A stretch of 64,000 nt of DNA from Chondrus crispus (GCF_000350225.1 NW_005178667.1:274900-338899), one strand, 5' to 3'; counted from the stretch's first letter, positions 16,561-27,066 are shown. Made by a program: numbers and translations. Notes: generated by a model not told the origin, from the sequence alone.

Positions 16561-19407
16561 CTAATAGGGGTTTTGGGTCGACGAGGCTGAGTTTGTTGAG
16601 GAGGTTTTGTGTGCGTTGGGGTCCGAGGGGTTTGTGAAGTAGTTGGCTACGTTTTGCTCGGATGGTATGTGTTGAATCTTGACCGTTCCTCTTTGTATGT
16701 GGTTCTGTATGAGGTGGTGTTTGATGTCAATGAATATTCGGCGTTTGGTTGGAGCCGAGTTTTGGGCGACGAGGATCGCGGCCTTGTCGCCTACGTAAAG
16801 GGGGTTGGTTGGGTTTCCGGCGTGTGCACATCGACAAGGAGGCGGCGAAGCCAATGTGCTTGTTGTGTTGCCGCCGTCGCTGCCAAGTATTCGGCTTCAC
16901 ACGTGGAGTCGGCGACTACTGATTGTCGTGCCCAAGTCCAACTTATGGGGGCGTCGTGGAACAGGTGTACAACTCCTGTTCTGGAGCGGCGTGTGTGGTC
17001 ATTAGCGAAGTCCGAGTCGCTGTATGTGCGGAGGCTGGGACGGGGTGTTCGGTGTGCTGGCCTTGAACAGGATGCCGTGGTGTTCTGTACCGCTTAGGTA
17101 ACGCAGTAGCCAGTGGAGGTGGTTTTTGTGCGTGCGTGCCGGCTTTTGCATGACGGATGCGAGCATGCTAACAGCGGGGTGTATTTCGGGTCTGGTGCTG
17201 TCTGCTAAGTAACGGAGATCACCTATTGTCTGTCTAAAGAGGAATGATTGCTGTAGGTCCACGAGTGGATCCTCTTCTGTGTATGTGAAAGCTGCTTTGG
17301 GTGGTAGCGGTGTGCGTTTTGCGTTGAAGGAGAGCATGCCCGTTTTGGTGAGTATAGTTCGGGCAACGTTTGGTTGGGATATGTGTATGGCGCCGTTTTG
17401 TAGTCGTTGTACGTGCCATTTGAGGTATTTTGCTGGAAAGCCAAGGCGTTTGATTTTGTACTTGACTGTGAGGACGGCGTGGATCTCGTCTTGAAGCGTT
17501 TGGGAGGATGCTTCTGAGAGGAAATCATCCATGTTAACGGCTACGAGGATGAGACCTTGGTCGGATTTTTTTGTAGAAGAGGCAGGGGTCTGCCTGAGTA
17601 GGATGTTATCCGTGTGAGGTCAGATGGTTGGACAGGCCGTCGTGGTAAATTTGTGCTGCCTGCGGTGTGCCATATATATTGCGTATGAGAAGTCCCGCTT
17701 TGCCTGGATGTTTGAGAGTCCCGTCAAAGCGGGGGTGTTGCTTGATGTACACTGGTTTTGTCTGAGGGAATTTTTCGTGAAGATATGCTGAGCTGATGTC
17801 CATGTGCTCGAGGGACCAGTTGCGTGAGGCGGCCATGGCGAGCAGTAGGCGTACTGTGGTCTTGTCTGCCATATAGGTCGTTACTTGCTCTGGATCGTAG
17901 TGCGTGCCTGGGGTCATGCGGTCGCCTCTGGCTGCGCATCGCGCTTTTCGTGCGGTGACGGTGCCGGTGTGGTCTCGAATGTATCGAAACGTCATTGTGA
18001 GGGGTATCAACTTTGTATGCTTGGGGAGTTGTGTGTTTGCTAGCCATTGGATGGTTTCGGTGTTGTCTAATTTATCCAGTTCTGCGTCGAGTGCTCGTGC
18101 CCATTGGGCCGCGTCTGGGTAAGTTCTAGCTTCCTACCTGGTGCGCGGGTCGGGTGTGGTGAGTGGGATTGGTGTAGCTGGTGAGGTGCGGAGGACTGCT
18201 GTGGTGCTGACCGGGGGGTCGTGTGCTTTTGCGTAAGTATGAAAGTCCTGCGTGCGAGTGATGTGGTACTTGTGAGTGTGCGTGTCTCGCACTGTTATCG
18301 ATTGGAGACTGTTGGAGTACATGTATCGTACTGTACGGCTGCGTGTGTCAAGTTTCTTTTTGGTGCCGTAGATGGGGATCGTTCCCAGTTGTCCAAAGAT
18401 TAAAAGTTGTTTGGGTTGCGCTTGTCATGTGTGCCACAGGGTGTGGGGGGCCTGTCCGGTTGCGCGGTGGGGGATGATGTTATATTTGTACGCTGCGTCG
18501 CGTACTGCGTCTTCCCAGTACGCGTCAGGGAGGTTGGCGTGATGGAGGTTGGCTCTGGCGGCATTCCTGAGAGTTTGATTAATTCTCTCTGCGATTGAAT
18601 TTTCCTGGGGTTGGTGCGGTGTGTTATTCTCGTACTTGATGCCTAAGGAGGCGTATGTCTGCAAACTGTAGTGATGTTGAGTGGGGGCATGGCGTGCCGG
18701 TCGCTGCTTTGCGTGTGCGCATGCGGAGCATGACAGTGGGCTGCGTGTCGAGGCGAGGGATGGTGGAAGGCCGTGTATCGTTCTCGATTTGGCGATAGTT
18801 CGGATTGTACGTAGGGGTGCGTGGTTCAGTCGCAGGTGCCAGTGGTGTAAGATTTGGTCCGTGGCCTTACAGGGGATCGGTGGGATGTGTGGTGCTGGCG
18901 TTGAGCGTATGGATAAAGTTGTATTTGATGTCCATTGTGTGGTAATGGGGGGTAGTGCTCTACTTGTGGTGAGGGGTGGTGTGGTGTGGGTTGGATTGGC
19001 TGCGGTTGGATGGCGGGGGATTGGCTGTGGCGTGTGGGGTTTCGGATTGCGTCGCGGGGCGGGGATCATGCGCGCTCCTCTGGCTTGAAGGTGCGGGGTT
19101 GTCGTCCATGCATATGCCTTGATGGTGGGGTTCCATGGGTCTGTGCCGATGATTTTTCCTCGGGAGTGCTTGCCGAAGAGGTACGCGGCGCTTGGCGTGA
19201 AGAGGAGGGATTGACGTGATTAACTTGCCGAGGAGGTAGTTTTTGTTTCCTTGAAATGTTGCAAGGTCGGTGTCGTCTTGTGGGGGGTTGGGGTTGCTTG
19301 TTATGTGGTCTATGGCGTTGATAGTGTGTGCTGCCGCTCATGTAGCGATGATCCAGGGTCCGTAATTCGTGGGATCTAGGCGTGGAATGTCAGGTCGTTT
19401 GTCCATG
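16561..19407 (-). pseudogene. Copia gag-pol remnants
   Basis: Pieces in minus-strand order. A gag start at 19407 contains 'LDPTNYGPWIIA' and meets a stop after 22 codons. At 18425-19069 lies the pre-integrase finger 'HHWHLRLNHAPLRTIRTI...CSACAHAK', joined directly to the end of the integrase core ('PHQPQENSIAERINQTLRN', which has the catalytic Glu); the two catalytic Asp positions are deleted. At 17606-18010 lies reverse transcriptase ('EHMDISSAYLHEKF', 'IRNIYGTPQAAQIYHDGLS'). At 17002-17532 lies 'VNMDDFLSEAS' (the YxDD box altered to NMDD) and the connection domain. At 16561-16854 lies RNase H ('KRRIFIDIKHHLIQNHIQRG', 'IPSEQNVANYFTN'). Stops and frameshifts separate the pieces. Confidence 0.85.
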
Positions 19408-19424
19408 GTGAATATGTCTGGGTT

Positions 19425-19640
19425 TGCGTTGATGTCTTGTACTTGTGTTGCGGTGTTTGTCGTTGTGTATGTTGTGTGATGTGTTGTGTCGTTTGTCTTG
19501 TGAATTGTCTTGAGGTGTGTCGTATTGGTTGTCGGTGTGGGATTTGTTGTGTCGTTTGTCTGGTGATTTGTCGTGATGTTTGTCGTGTTGGTTCTCTGTG
19601 TTGGATGAGATTATGGGGGTATGTATGTAAGAGGGGGAGT
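19425..19640. repeat. T/G-rich low-complexity repeats in the copia 5' leader
   Basis: Degenerate repeats of tgtcgtttgtc and gtgtcgt fill this stretch. On the minus strand they read as a His/Asp/Lys/Asn-rich string. They lie between the gag start and the 5' LTR and look like a decayed minisatellite. Confidence 0.5.
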
Positions 19641-19766
19641 GGGATTTAGCCTGGGGCTCCTCCGCAGGGGGAGGGATCGGTGTGTTCGTGTCGTTGTGGG
19701 TTATGTTGCTGATTGGCGATGAGGGGAAGGTGGAGTTATGCAAGGTGGCGGAAGGTGCCCATATCT

Positions 19767-19864
19767 TGTGTGAACAGGAGACCGATGACTCCTCGTTTAC
19801 TCGTCGTCGCTCGTTGGTTATAAGTCTGTTCCCTGCGGGACAGACTGTCCTGTGCGGTCGGACA
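19767..19864 (-). repeat. 5' LTR of the copia element
   Basis: 98 bases, TG...CA on both strands, with TTATAA as a possible TATA box on the minus strand. Directly inside it, read on the minus strand, is AGATATGGGCACC. This resembles the internal initiator-tRNA primer sites of copia elements more than a 3'-tRNA site. That comparison is from memory and is tentative. Confidence 0.75.
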
Positions 19865-19869
19865 GACAG

Positions 19870-20110
19870 CGCGCAAATTTTCGTCATCAGAGGGGCGACG
19901 CCATTGTACACGACGACAATGTGAGGGCACCGCGTTATGATTGATGTAATCAGGGGGGGCGACGCCATGGTACTTGCTGCATTCCTGAGGGCGACAAATG
20001 GTGGACTTTTTTTGTCGCGCCCCTAAATGACCACACGATTCCGACATCGCCCCCTCAAAAAACTTCATATGCAAAGTCGCCCTTCTATTTCCCGCGGCGC
20101 TTATCACGCC
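19870..20110. repeat. MULE left TIR continuation and subterminal repeats
   Basis: The TIR resumes after the copia target duplication and is followed by at least five ggggcgac or complementary motifs (about 19893, 19956, 19989, 20013, 20047) with AT-richer spacers, mirrored at 24220-24522. Confidence 0.65.
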
Positions 20111-20225
20111 ACTGCATTTGTTGAACTCGCCTCCCGTCGCCTCCCGTCGTCCCTTCTTTCTGGATACCATTTCGAGGCGAAGCACTACCAGCCCTAACCA
20201 GCGGCATTCCTTTAACAACAGTGTC

Positions 20226-21516
20226 ATGGATCGCCGAAAGATGCAATCAGACACCCGTGAGGCCATTCGACACATCGGCAGAGTTGAATGCGACGTGACC
20301 CCCATTCTTGACATATTATGCATGGCGGACGGCGACAACACTTTCCGCTCCATACAGCGCAACTACCGATGCCTCGCCCTATTTGTGCATCCCGACCGCA
20401 TCCGCCATATCAAGCAACGTTCGGGAGCGCGCAACATGCATGTTGATTCAAGGGCATAGGAGCAGGCTGAATATGCCGCTCGATATGCGGCAATAACTGG
20501 CGTTCCGTCGGTGTTCCACGACAAATTGATACCGCAGACAGCACGTTTCTCACGCAATCCTTCACCTCAGGAGGTATTCGTCAACAACGAATACATGCGG
20601 GAGCGGGAAAGACATGAAGCGGCGGAAGCGACCCGTCCCTCTTGTGGCATAACGGCGGTTCGCGATTAGATTTAGATCGGATCAATACGAACCACAAGCG
20701 CGCACACGTGTACCCCCACGTGTACGGAGGACGCGGGACCACACGCGTACACGTGTAGGAGGCGCGTACCACCGCGCGCACAGTACGCGTCCCACACGTG
20801 TACTGTCAGCCCCGACGGCTGACAGCATTACAGCGCGGAACGACCCGCGCTACAGTAAGTTACTACAGCATACCGGTACTGTAGTATTATGATAGCCGCA
20901 TTGTACACATTAAATACGAGCGCGACCGGCGGCGGGGTAGGGGGACAAGCACGGACTTGTCCACGACCTACCGCCTAGGTCCGTCTTCCAGCTTAACTAA
21001 CGAGCGCGATCCGCCTTCGCGCGCGTTAACCGGGACAAAGCGGGTAGGGGACAGCTGCGTACGCGAACGAGCCTAGATCCGCCTCCGCACATCAGCGCTG
21101 GTACGTTACCCAGCGCTGCTCCGGGGCGTCGAGGCGTAGATCGGCCCGCGCGTACGCTCGTCCCCGACCGTCCTGCTCTACCACGCTACCAGGGCCCGCT
21201 TCCCTGTCTCGTTAGCTGTGTGTTCTCCCCGTCTTCTCGCCCCTCGTACGGGTCTACGTCGAGCTAAGTATACACCCCTCTCCGTTGGGGGGTGTTATAC
21301 TACACCTCTTTCGCGGCTTCATACAATGCTCCAAAAGCTCTGGAGGAGGAGCGCCAGCGTCAAGAGCGCCAGGCCCAAAGGGAGCGCGAGGAAATGAGAA
21401 GAGCCCAGCAAAAAAGGCGGAAGGGAAAAAGAAAAATGCTCCGCGAGGGAAACGCCGCAAACCGATGGGACTCATGGAACAGACTCGCGGACTCAGAACA
21501 CTTCAAAGTGTTCTGA
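20226..21516 (+). pseudogene. J-domain (DnaJ-like) protein gene in the MULE, split by a solo LTR
   Basis: The first segment (20226-20642) starts at an ATG (MDRRKMQSD) and contains the helix II plus HPD signature of a J domain: 'NYRCLALFVHPDRIRH', with HPD near 20383. An amber TAG at 20457-20459 interrupts an otherwise open frame, which continues through 'EYAARYAAITGVPSVFHDK' to 'NNEYMRERERHEAAE'. The frame then runs exactly into the 5-base duplication flanking a solo LTR and resumes in phase with the interrupted codon series after it (21310-21516) as a highly charged helix ('ALEEERQRQERQAQREREEM') ending 'HFKVF' and a stop. Without the LTR it would be about 208 codons. J domains stimulate Hsp70 ATPase; a role in transposition is speculative. 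Confidence 0.7.
20643..21304 (+). mobile_element. Solo LTR (gypsy family of 43763-44426) with TSD CCTCT
   Basis: 662 bases from TGTGGCATAACGGCGG to GTTATACTACA, flanked by CCTCT at 20638-20642 and 21305-21309. It aligns in inverse orientation with 43763-44426 over its whole length and, more distantly, with 46571-47258. It contains several CACGTG/ACACGTGT motifs, a CTGTCAGCC...GGCTGACAG hairpin at about 20801-20825 and a TATTATGATAG/ATTAAATA region. It arose by LTR-LTR recombination of a full element. Confidence 0.9.
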
Positions 21517-21539
21517 GTCCTCTCTGCGATCGGCACGTG

Positions 21540-22192
21540 GGAGTGCTGACGGAGCGAGGGGTCCCGGATGGCGGCGTCCGGAGCATCAGGAAAAGGAGTC
21601 GAAGGACGAAACACAGAACGACCAACGCCGCGAGTCGCCGCAAGAGTGCGAGCAATCGTACAATTCTGAACGCGACGAAGAGAAGCAGGCGGAAGAAGCC
21701 GATGCTCATGACCATAAGAGTGGCAACTGCCAGCATGACGGGATGGATGCGCATTCGAGCAGGGCAGGCAGTGCTGATGCGAGGCTTGATCTAGGCGGTG
21801 CACACAGAGGAGACGATGAGTTCGACAAGGTGGGTGCTCAGTCAGACCGGTTGTCAAACAGTTTTTTACGATGAGCTGCATGATCCCGACCTTATCATGG
21901 ACGACGACGACCTGTAGGACGCCGACTTCAACATGGGCTCCTATATTCCCGATTTCTATTGCGGATCGGAGAGGGAGTTCGAAGATGAATGCAACGACCC
22001 CCGCCTCTTTCAACCGCAGACGCCACTGCTGAAACTACTACTACTGATATCGCCTTGGCAAGACGACGGGAGCAACGCCGAAGATCTAAGCGCAAGGAAA
22101 CGGATCGCGCCAAAGCTGCTTTGAAAATGGAAGCAGCTGCTGTGCAGAGTTAGAGACCTCGACGCTGTGTACCTCTGGATCCCGAGCTTTAC
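21540..22192 (+). pseudogene. Decayed acidic N-terminal region of the MULE protein
   Basis: Short frames in changing phase encode acidic and charged sequence ('SPQECEQSYNSERDEEKQAE', 'YDELHDPDLIMDDDDL', 'EREFEDECNDPRLF') and a basic stretch ('ARRREQRRRSKRKETDRAKA') that leads into the transposase frame. Frameshifts and stops prevent a single reading. The function is unknown; it probably belongs to the transposase or a second MULE protein. Confidence 0.35.
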
Positions 22193-24148
22193 ATGCAACT
22201 GAACACACGGTGGAGATGTGATCAGTACATTCGCGCCTACACGGCGCACCATGGAACACAAAATGGCGTCAACGTTCAGCAGAATGTGAAACGGGTGTTG
22301 TCCAAGTGCCGAACTAAGGGATGTGCTGCCACATTCGTCTTCGCGAGGCAGCCGAGAACGGGCCTCTGGAAGCTCAACCGATTCTTAGAGCACCAGAATG
22401 AGTGCTCAGGGCAGGATACATGCCCAAACATACATACTCGAGCTCGTCAGTACTGCACCCCAGCGTACACGGCACGCCAGGTGTCACGTGCAATCTTCGA
22501 TGAGGCTGACATCTAGCCTGGAGTTTCCTCGCGTGTTATTCAGACTCTAGTCAAGGCGAAAAGCCTGTACTCCAGACAGCCGCCCCCTGCGCATTATCGA
22601 GCCGTCCGCTTGGAGTTACAAAAGATGATGGCTACATCTCGTGCCGTCAATATGGCGGCTCTCAAAGGTTATGCCGCCCTTCTACGAGGAGTCGGTCACG
22701 AAGTCAAAATTATCACGATGGAGGGAATAGAGATGAAGCGGACTCGAATCAAGGCCGCGAAGCATATCTTCGAGCAGTGTAAGAAGGCGAAAACCTTCCC
22801 GCAGGAGGCTCTATTCGATGAGCTTGTCGTGGAGCTTGATGATATCGACGATGGCGGAAACTATTAACCTGGTTTCATTTTCACGCCTTCAGTAGCAACG
22901 CATATGTGCGCCACCGCTCGCATGACTTGTGCTGCCGACGCGGCGCACTGCGACGGGGTGGGACCGCAATCGTACGGGACTACATTTGATGTAGTGCCGT
23001 ATGACGCCAATAATCAACTCACGCCGCTCGTATTTGCCCACTCTGTTGGACCGGAATGCAATGATTCCTGGAAGATGGTGTTCCAAGCGTGTGCAATGAT
23101 TGATGGATTCGATGTGGAACCTCGCACCACAATCGTGGACCAGGAGAATTCAATAGACAAGGCGTACGGCGAGTGTTTCAAGAAGGCGAAATTCTTCCTT
23201 GACCCCCTGCATGTGAGAAAGAACTTGCGACCCAAGCTTGGCGCTGCAAAGGCCATTGTAATGCAATTCTACGAACAAGCGGTGCACGCGCCTACAGTGG
23301 AAGCTCTTGAGGATGTGATGCGCCAGTTCTCGCCAGAAGTGAAGGCTTACCTCGGTCGTTTCGATGCCGCGGAACTGTATCGAGCACCGAGCGGACTACA
23401 GGATTTGACGACAACCTCCCAAGGAACCGAAGCTCAGATGTCTGCGGATTTGAGAAACCGTATACGCTCTTGCGAGCCCCAAAAGATGCTTGCGCACGTG
23501 ATACTCACGCAACGGACTGGATTCCTTAAACGCCAAGCCATGGCTCTTACATCAAAGGATCCAGTCCGGCCTTATGTGGAGAAGCACATTGCCTCGCTCA
23601 TTACGAGAGCACGTGTTTACCAGCCAACTGTGCAATTTGTTGCCGCAACGAACCAAATGGAGGCTACCGTCAGAAGCTACACGAATGGGTCTTCGCAGCG
23701 GATGGTGTTCTTCGCGGAAAGCAGGCAGACTCCGCCTTTGAGCTGCGCATATTCACAGCAGGTTACCGGCTTCCCTTGTCTACACAGAGTGGCAGTTATT
23801 GCCGAGAAACACGGTTCTACCAACGTGCACATGTTTATCGACAAGCGTCATCTGACTTCTACTTGGAAGGGGCAGTACAAAGATGTGAGATTTCCGTTGC
23901 CGGAGCATGCTGCTATCGATAAGGTTTTTCTATCCGCGAAAAAGCTTATGGCACGAGGTAACCATTTGCAAGTTCCGAAAGCACTTGCGCCCCCTGGAGG
24001 GCGACCTGTGAAGAATGCAGGAAAGAGAAAGAAGGGATGGTTTGAACGTGGGCCCAGCACGAGAAAGAAAAAGAGCTATTCGTGTAGCTTGTGCCATTTT
24101 GAGGGCCATGTAAGGGCGCATTGCAAGCTGAAACAGCTATTTGAGTAG
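22193..24148 (+). pseudogene. MULE transposase with two in-frame stops
   Basis: One phase is open over about 650 codons except for a TAG at 22514 and a TAA at 22865. The N-terminus has a C-x4-C...H...C zinc cluster of the FAR1/WRKY-GCM1 type ('KCRTKGC' and 'EHQNEC'). The catalytic region follows: 'AHCDGVGPQSYGTTFDVV' (first Asp), 'RTTIVDQENSIDKAYG' (second Asp) and 'AATNQMEATVRSYTN' (candidate Glu). A SWIM-like finger reads 'SCAYSQQVTGFPCLHRVAV', with Tyr in place of the second Cys. At the end is a CCHC knuckle (CSLCHFEGHVRAHC). It would cut and join at the TIRs of 16391-24522. Apart from the two stops the protein is well preserved. Confidence 0.85.
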
Positions 24149-24199
24149 GTAGTTGTCGTTTATGTGTCGATGTATGTGTTCGTGGCGCGGGTAAAGTTC

Positions 24200-24522
24200 C
24201 CCATCAAATTTTTACTGGGTTTAGTTGTCGCCCTCCCTCTTTTGTATTACGCGAGGCGTCGCACTAAAGTGCGCAATTGTAGCCCCTATCGTTGTCGTTG
24301 TCGCCCCCCTATTTCTGTCATGTGCCATGTGGTCCACCATTTCTTCGGTATACCCGGAATTGTCGCCCCTTGTGTTGTCTTGACGCCCTCCTGATAACGC
24401 TTTTTGGGAGGCTGTCGCCATCTCAATATGTACCATTTTTTAGTGTCGCCCCTGTGATCTTTGGAATAGAATGGCGTCGCCCCTCTGATGACGAAAATTT
24501 GCGCACTGCCGCCTCCCTAATG
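24200..24522. repeat. MULE right subterminal repeats and TIR
   Basis: gtcgcccc and gtcgccctc motifs recur every 30-50 bases, followed by the terminal block that is the inverse of 16391-16407 plus 19870 onward, ending at CTAATG (24522). Confidence 0.7.
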
Positions 24523-24639
24523 GCCGCTTTAAGCCAAAAATTTAAAGCCGTTTACGCTACAGTTCGTGAGAACTAGTTGTGAGTACTATGTCTGACTCTC
24601 TGAGTAGTAGTCCTCCCCCTTCGCCAAATTCCCAACAGC

Positions 24640-25824
24640 ATGACAAGGGGACGCCAGCGCGATCATACTGTGAAGTCTACCGAGCGTCGAGCATCGCAAT
24701 GGAATGCTGTGTTTCTAACAATTGGTAGGAGACGAATGATGGAGAACGAATCTGCTTTCACGTCTACAAATTCATTAATGCGAGTTGCCTACACTACATG
24801 GAGAGCGAAGAAGGAAGTAGAGCTGTTGCTTGCGAGAAGAAGACGTATCAGTTTAGGCGCGTTTAGTTTCAACTTCAACGGTCTAACGGACGGGGACGCA
24901 CTGCTACATTTCAGATTCCGTAAGCAAGATATTATTAGAATGATAAGCGCAGTTTCTTGGCCCACACAAAAGCGAACGACCAAGCGAAACAGATTCAGCG
25001 TCACACCTCTACTAGCGACCTGTGTCATACTGAGACGTCTCGCGTCACCAGCCAGGTGGAAAGACCTCGAGATTCTGTTTGGGAAGCACGCGTCGCAGAT
25101 GTCAGAGATATTTTGGGAGGCCCTATAGCATATGTTAGATGCAAGACTCCACCTCATAAAAGTACCCATAAGCCCACAGTACATGCATCTAAATGCGGAA
25201 CGGTATACCACGGCAGTTCAGGACAAGTGTCGAGCCCTCGCCAACTGTGTCGGTTTCATAGACGGCACGGTGATTGGCATTGCAAGACCGCAGGGATATG
25301 CCACGCAACGCATTGCGTACAATAGGCACAAACGAAAGCATGCTCTCAAGTTTCAGGCTGTAAACAGTCCTGATGGACTCATAATGCATGTCCGTGGTCC
25401 CATAGAAGGTCGACGCCACGATTGGACGCTGTACACGAGAAGTGGGCTTGACACGAATCTACCTGAGGTACTCGATGTAGGGGGAAAGAGATACTGTATC
25501 TTCGGAGATTCAGGATACAATCGTCGGTGGTTCATGGAAATTCCGTTTCAGGGAAGCAATTTATCGGCGCAGCAAGCCCCATTCAAACAAGGCTATGTGT
25601 TCTGCTCGCATAACTGTAGAGTGGATATTCAAAGAGGTCCAGCTCTACTTTACGACGGTGGACTTCAAGCTAGAGATGAAGTGTTCGAGTCTCCGTTTGG
25701 GTCCCTTTACCTGGCGGCGATGCTTCTCAGTAATATGCGCAATTGCATCTATCGAGATCAGGTAGCTGCGTACGTCAATTGCACGCCGCCAACTCTGGAG
25801 GACTACCTATCTCATAAGGATTAG
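24640..25824 (+). pseudogene. PIF/Harbinger transposase with one amber codon
   Basis: An ATG at 24640 opens a frame of 395 codons broken only by a TAG at 25126-25128; the phase is the same before and after. The N-terminal part carries 'LTDGDALLHFRFRKQDIIRM' and 'SVTPLLATCVILRRLASPAR', a helical region found in Harbinger-type transposases. The DDE_Tnp_4 domain follows: 'NCVGFIDGTVIGIARP' (first Asp) and 'YCIFGDSGYNRR' (second Asp). The third acidic residue, normally Glu in a VE-FG context, appears as Asp in 'CRVDIQRG'. It is convergent with the Myb/SANT gene at 26028-26794, the usual second gene of the superfamily. Confidence 0.82.
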
Positions 25825-25869
25825 ACTGGGTGGTCTCGCTCCTCGGGCGCGCGGGCGGACGAGGAGAGA

Positions 25870-25919
25870 GGACCAAGTCCGCGAATGCATTTTTGCGAGC
25901 TTTAGCGCGGACTTGGTCC
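25870..25919. terminator. Perfect 14-bp hairpin between convergent Harbinger genes
   Basis: GGACCAAGTCCGCG (25870-25883) and CGCGGACTTGGTCC (25906-25919) are exact inverted repeats with a 22-base loop. The structure lies about 45 bases after the transposase stop and about 110 bases from the end of the opposing gene. It may act as a shared 3'-end element; this is inferred from position. Confidence 0.5.
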
Positions 25920-26027
25920 GCGGCCGCGCAGGGAGCCCCGCGCGAGCGGAAACTTTGCAGATAAAGTAGGTAAAAAGTCATTTTTCTTTAGTAAACAACA
26001 TTTGAAAGTGGGCTTAGAAGCCCTTTT

Positions 26028-26794
26028 TTACTTTCTATTAAGAGCCTCTATCAGGAGTTTATACTTAGGCAACTCTAGCTCCTGCGTCTTCTCGCGCTCC
26101 TCGCGTCGCTCCTCCCGCTCGTGTTCGCGCTCAGCGCGCTCAGCCTCGCTGCGCTCACGTTCGAATGCCAACTTTTCCCGCTCTAAATCAATGCGCGCGA
26201 GGTCTGCGTCGCGCAGGTGCGCTCCGAAGCGCTCCATCTCGCCACCAGATTCCATTCGTTTCAGGCGCTTAGTCTTTTTCTCGCTCGCTCGGACTTCCTC
26301 GATCGGTTCCTCGCTGGTATCGTCAGCAGTCCTTCGCTTAAGAGACATCTCTACCGGGGCTTGGCCAATCAATTCCTCCTCGCGATCTTTCTCCTGCTGC
26401 GCGGTCTTCTTGGCAGTCGTCTGTACAGCTAGGTCATCCGCGCCTCTTGCATTGCCATCAGTAGCTCCTCCATCTCCCCAATCTCGCCTCCTACACCGGA
26501 AAGACGTTGGTTCGCGTTGTCGTTCTTGTCGAACTGCTCTTGCAGTCGCTTGTAACAGTCGCGCACGCTTATCCAAGTCACCGTCTGAGCAACGGAGGGA
26601 TTAGCGTTGAAATTGCTCGCAGCTTCGCCATATCTCTTACCGTTCTCACCAAACGCTGCAACATGAGCTTTTGCTGCAGGGACATCCCGTAGGAGCACAA
26701 GATCTTCTTCGGGGGTAAAACGAGAATGCCGCCCGGTCCTTGTGGCGGCAGAGTCGGAAGGGGAAGGGGCGTCGAAAAATAGGACCTCGGCCAT
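26028..26794 (-). pseudogene. Myb/SANT-like Harbinger accessory protein, frameshifted
   Basis: The start codon at 26792-26794 gives MAEVLFFDAPSP, then 'RHSRFTPEEDLVLLRDVPAA' and 'SVRDCYKRLQEQFDKND', a Myb/SANT-like DNA-binding module of the kind that recruits Harbinger transposase to the TIRs. Near 26440 the frame shifts by one base: the first frame ends 'MQEARMT', while the protein clearly continues in the neighbouring frame as 'ADDLAVQTTAKKTAQQEKD', then a nuclear-localisation-like 'EKKTKRLKR' and a long charged coiled coil ('ERERSEAERAEREHEREERR'), ending 'LLIEALNRK'. Intact length would be about 255 codons. Confidence 0.75.
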
Positions 26795-27066
26795 AATGAG
26801 GATGAGAGTAAGATGATGTGAGGGTGGATGGGGTGACAGAGCATGAGTTCGAGGGATTATGGCATACTAGTACTATTTGGCGCGCTCATGTAGGACAACT
26901 GTCTCCGAATTTCTCACAATTGTTTCTCACAGGTTTTCTCTAACTGCGCACTTTTCGGCAGTATTCCTCACAGCTTCATTGCAGAATTCTGAATCTTTTC
27001 ACACCCGTCATACGTATTGCAGAATTTTGCAAAAATCATTGCAGAATTCTGCTTGCGTAAACCCAC

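Larger units (their letters stand above)
16408..19864 (-). mobile_element. Ty1/copia retrotransposon inside the MULE left TIR
   Basis: Two short LTRs (98 bases) flank internally deleted copia coding sequence read on the minus strand. The 5-base duplication GACAG flanks the element exactly (16403-16407 and 19865-19869), and removing the element restores the MULE TIR. Order on the minus strand: short gag start, pre-integrase finger, end of integrase, reverse transcriptase, RNase H. The element is only about 3.5 kb; protease and the first half of the integrase core are missing. Confidence 0.85.
16391..24522 (+). mobile_element. Mutator-like element (MULE) carrying a J-domain gene
   Basis: The left TIR runs CATTAGGGGGGCGACAG (16391-16407), is interrupted by a copia element, and resumes as CGCGCAAATTTTCGTCATCA after 19869. 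The right TIR, read inverted from 24522, begins CATTAGGGAGGCGGCAGTGC and continues with the same AAATTTTCGTCATCAGAGGG block. Both subterminal regions are filled with ggggcgac/gtcgcccc repeats. Cargo: an interrupted J-domain protein gene (20226-21516) and a MULE transposase frame (22193-24148) with two stops. I could not find a 9-base target duplication at the borders. Confidence 0.75.
16280..27066 (+). mobile_element. PIF/Harbinger DNA transposon, host of a nested MULE
   Basis: The left TIR GTGGGTTTACGCACGGCAGA (continuing to 16305) matches the inverted right TIR at 27042-27066 with one small indel. The trinucleotide TAA lies at 16275-16277, two bases before the left TIR, and at 27067-27069 directly after the right one, compatible with the 3-base TWA target of this superfamily. 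Once 16391-24522 (a Mutator-like element) is removed, the element is about 2.65 kb and carries the usual two genes: a DDE transposase (24640-25824, plus) and a Myb/SANT protein (26028-26794, minus). Both genes are broken, so the copy is non-functional. Confidence 0.75.

Noticed and set aside
22193-25824. Stop-codon reassignment as explanation of in-frame stops
   Set aside because: All three stop codons occur inside frames, host-like genes end normally, and frameshifts occur in the same elements; decay explains it better.
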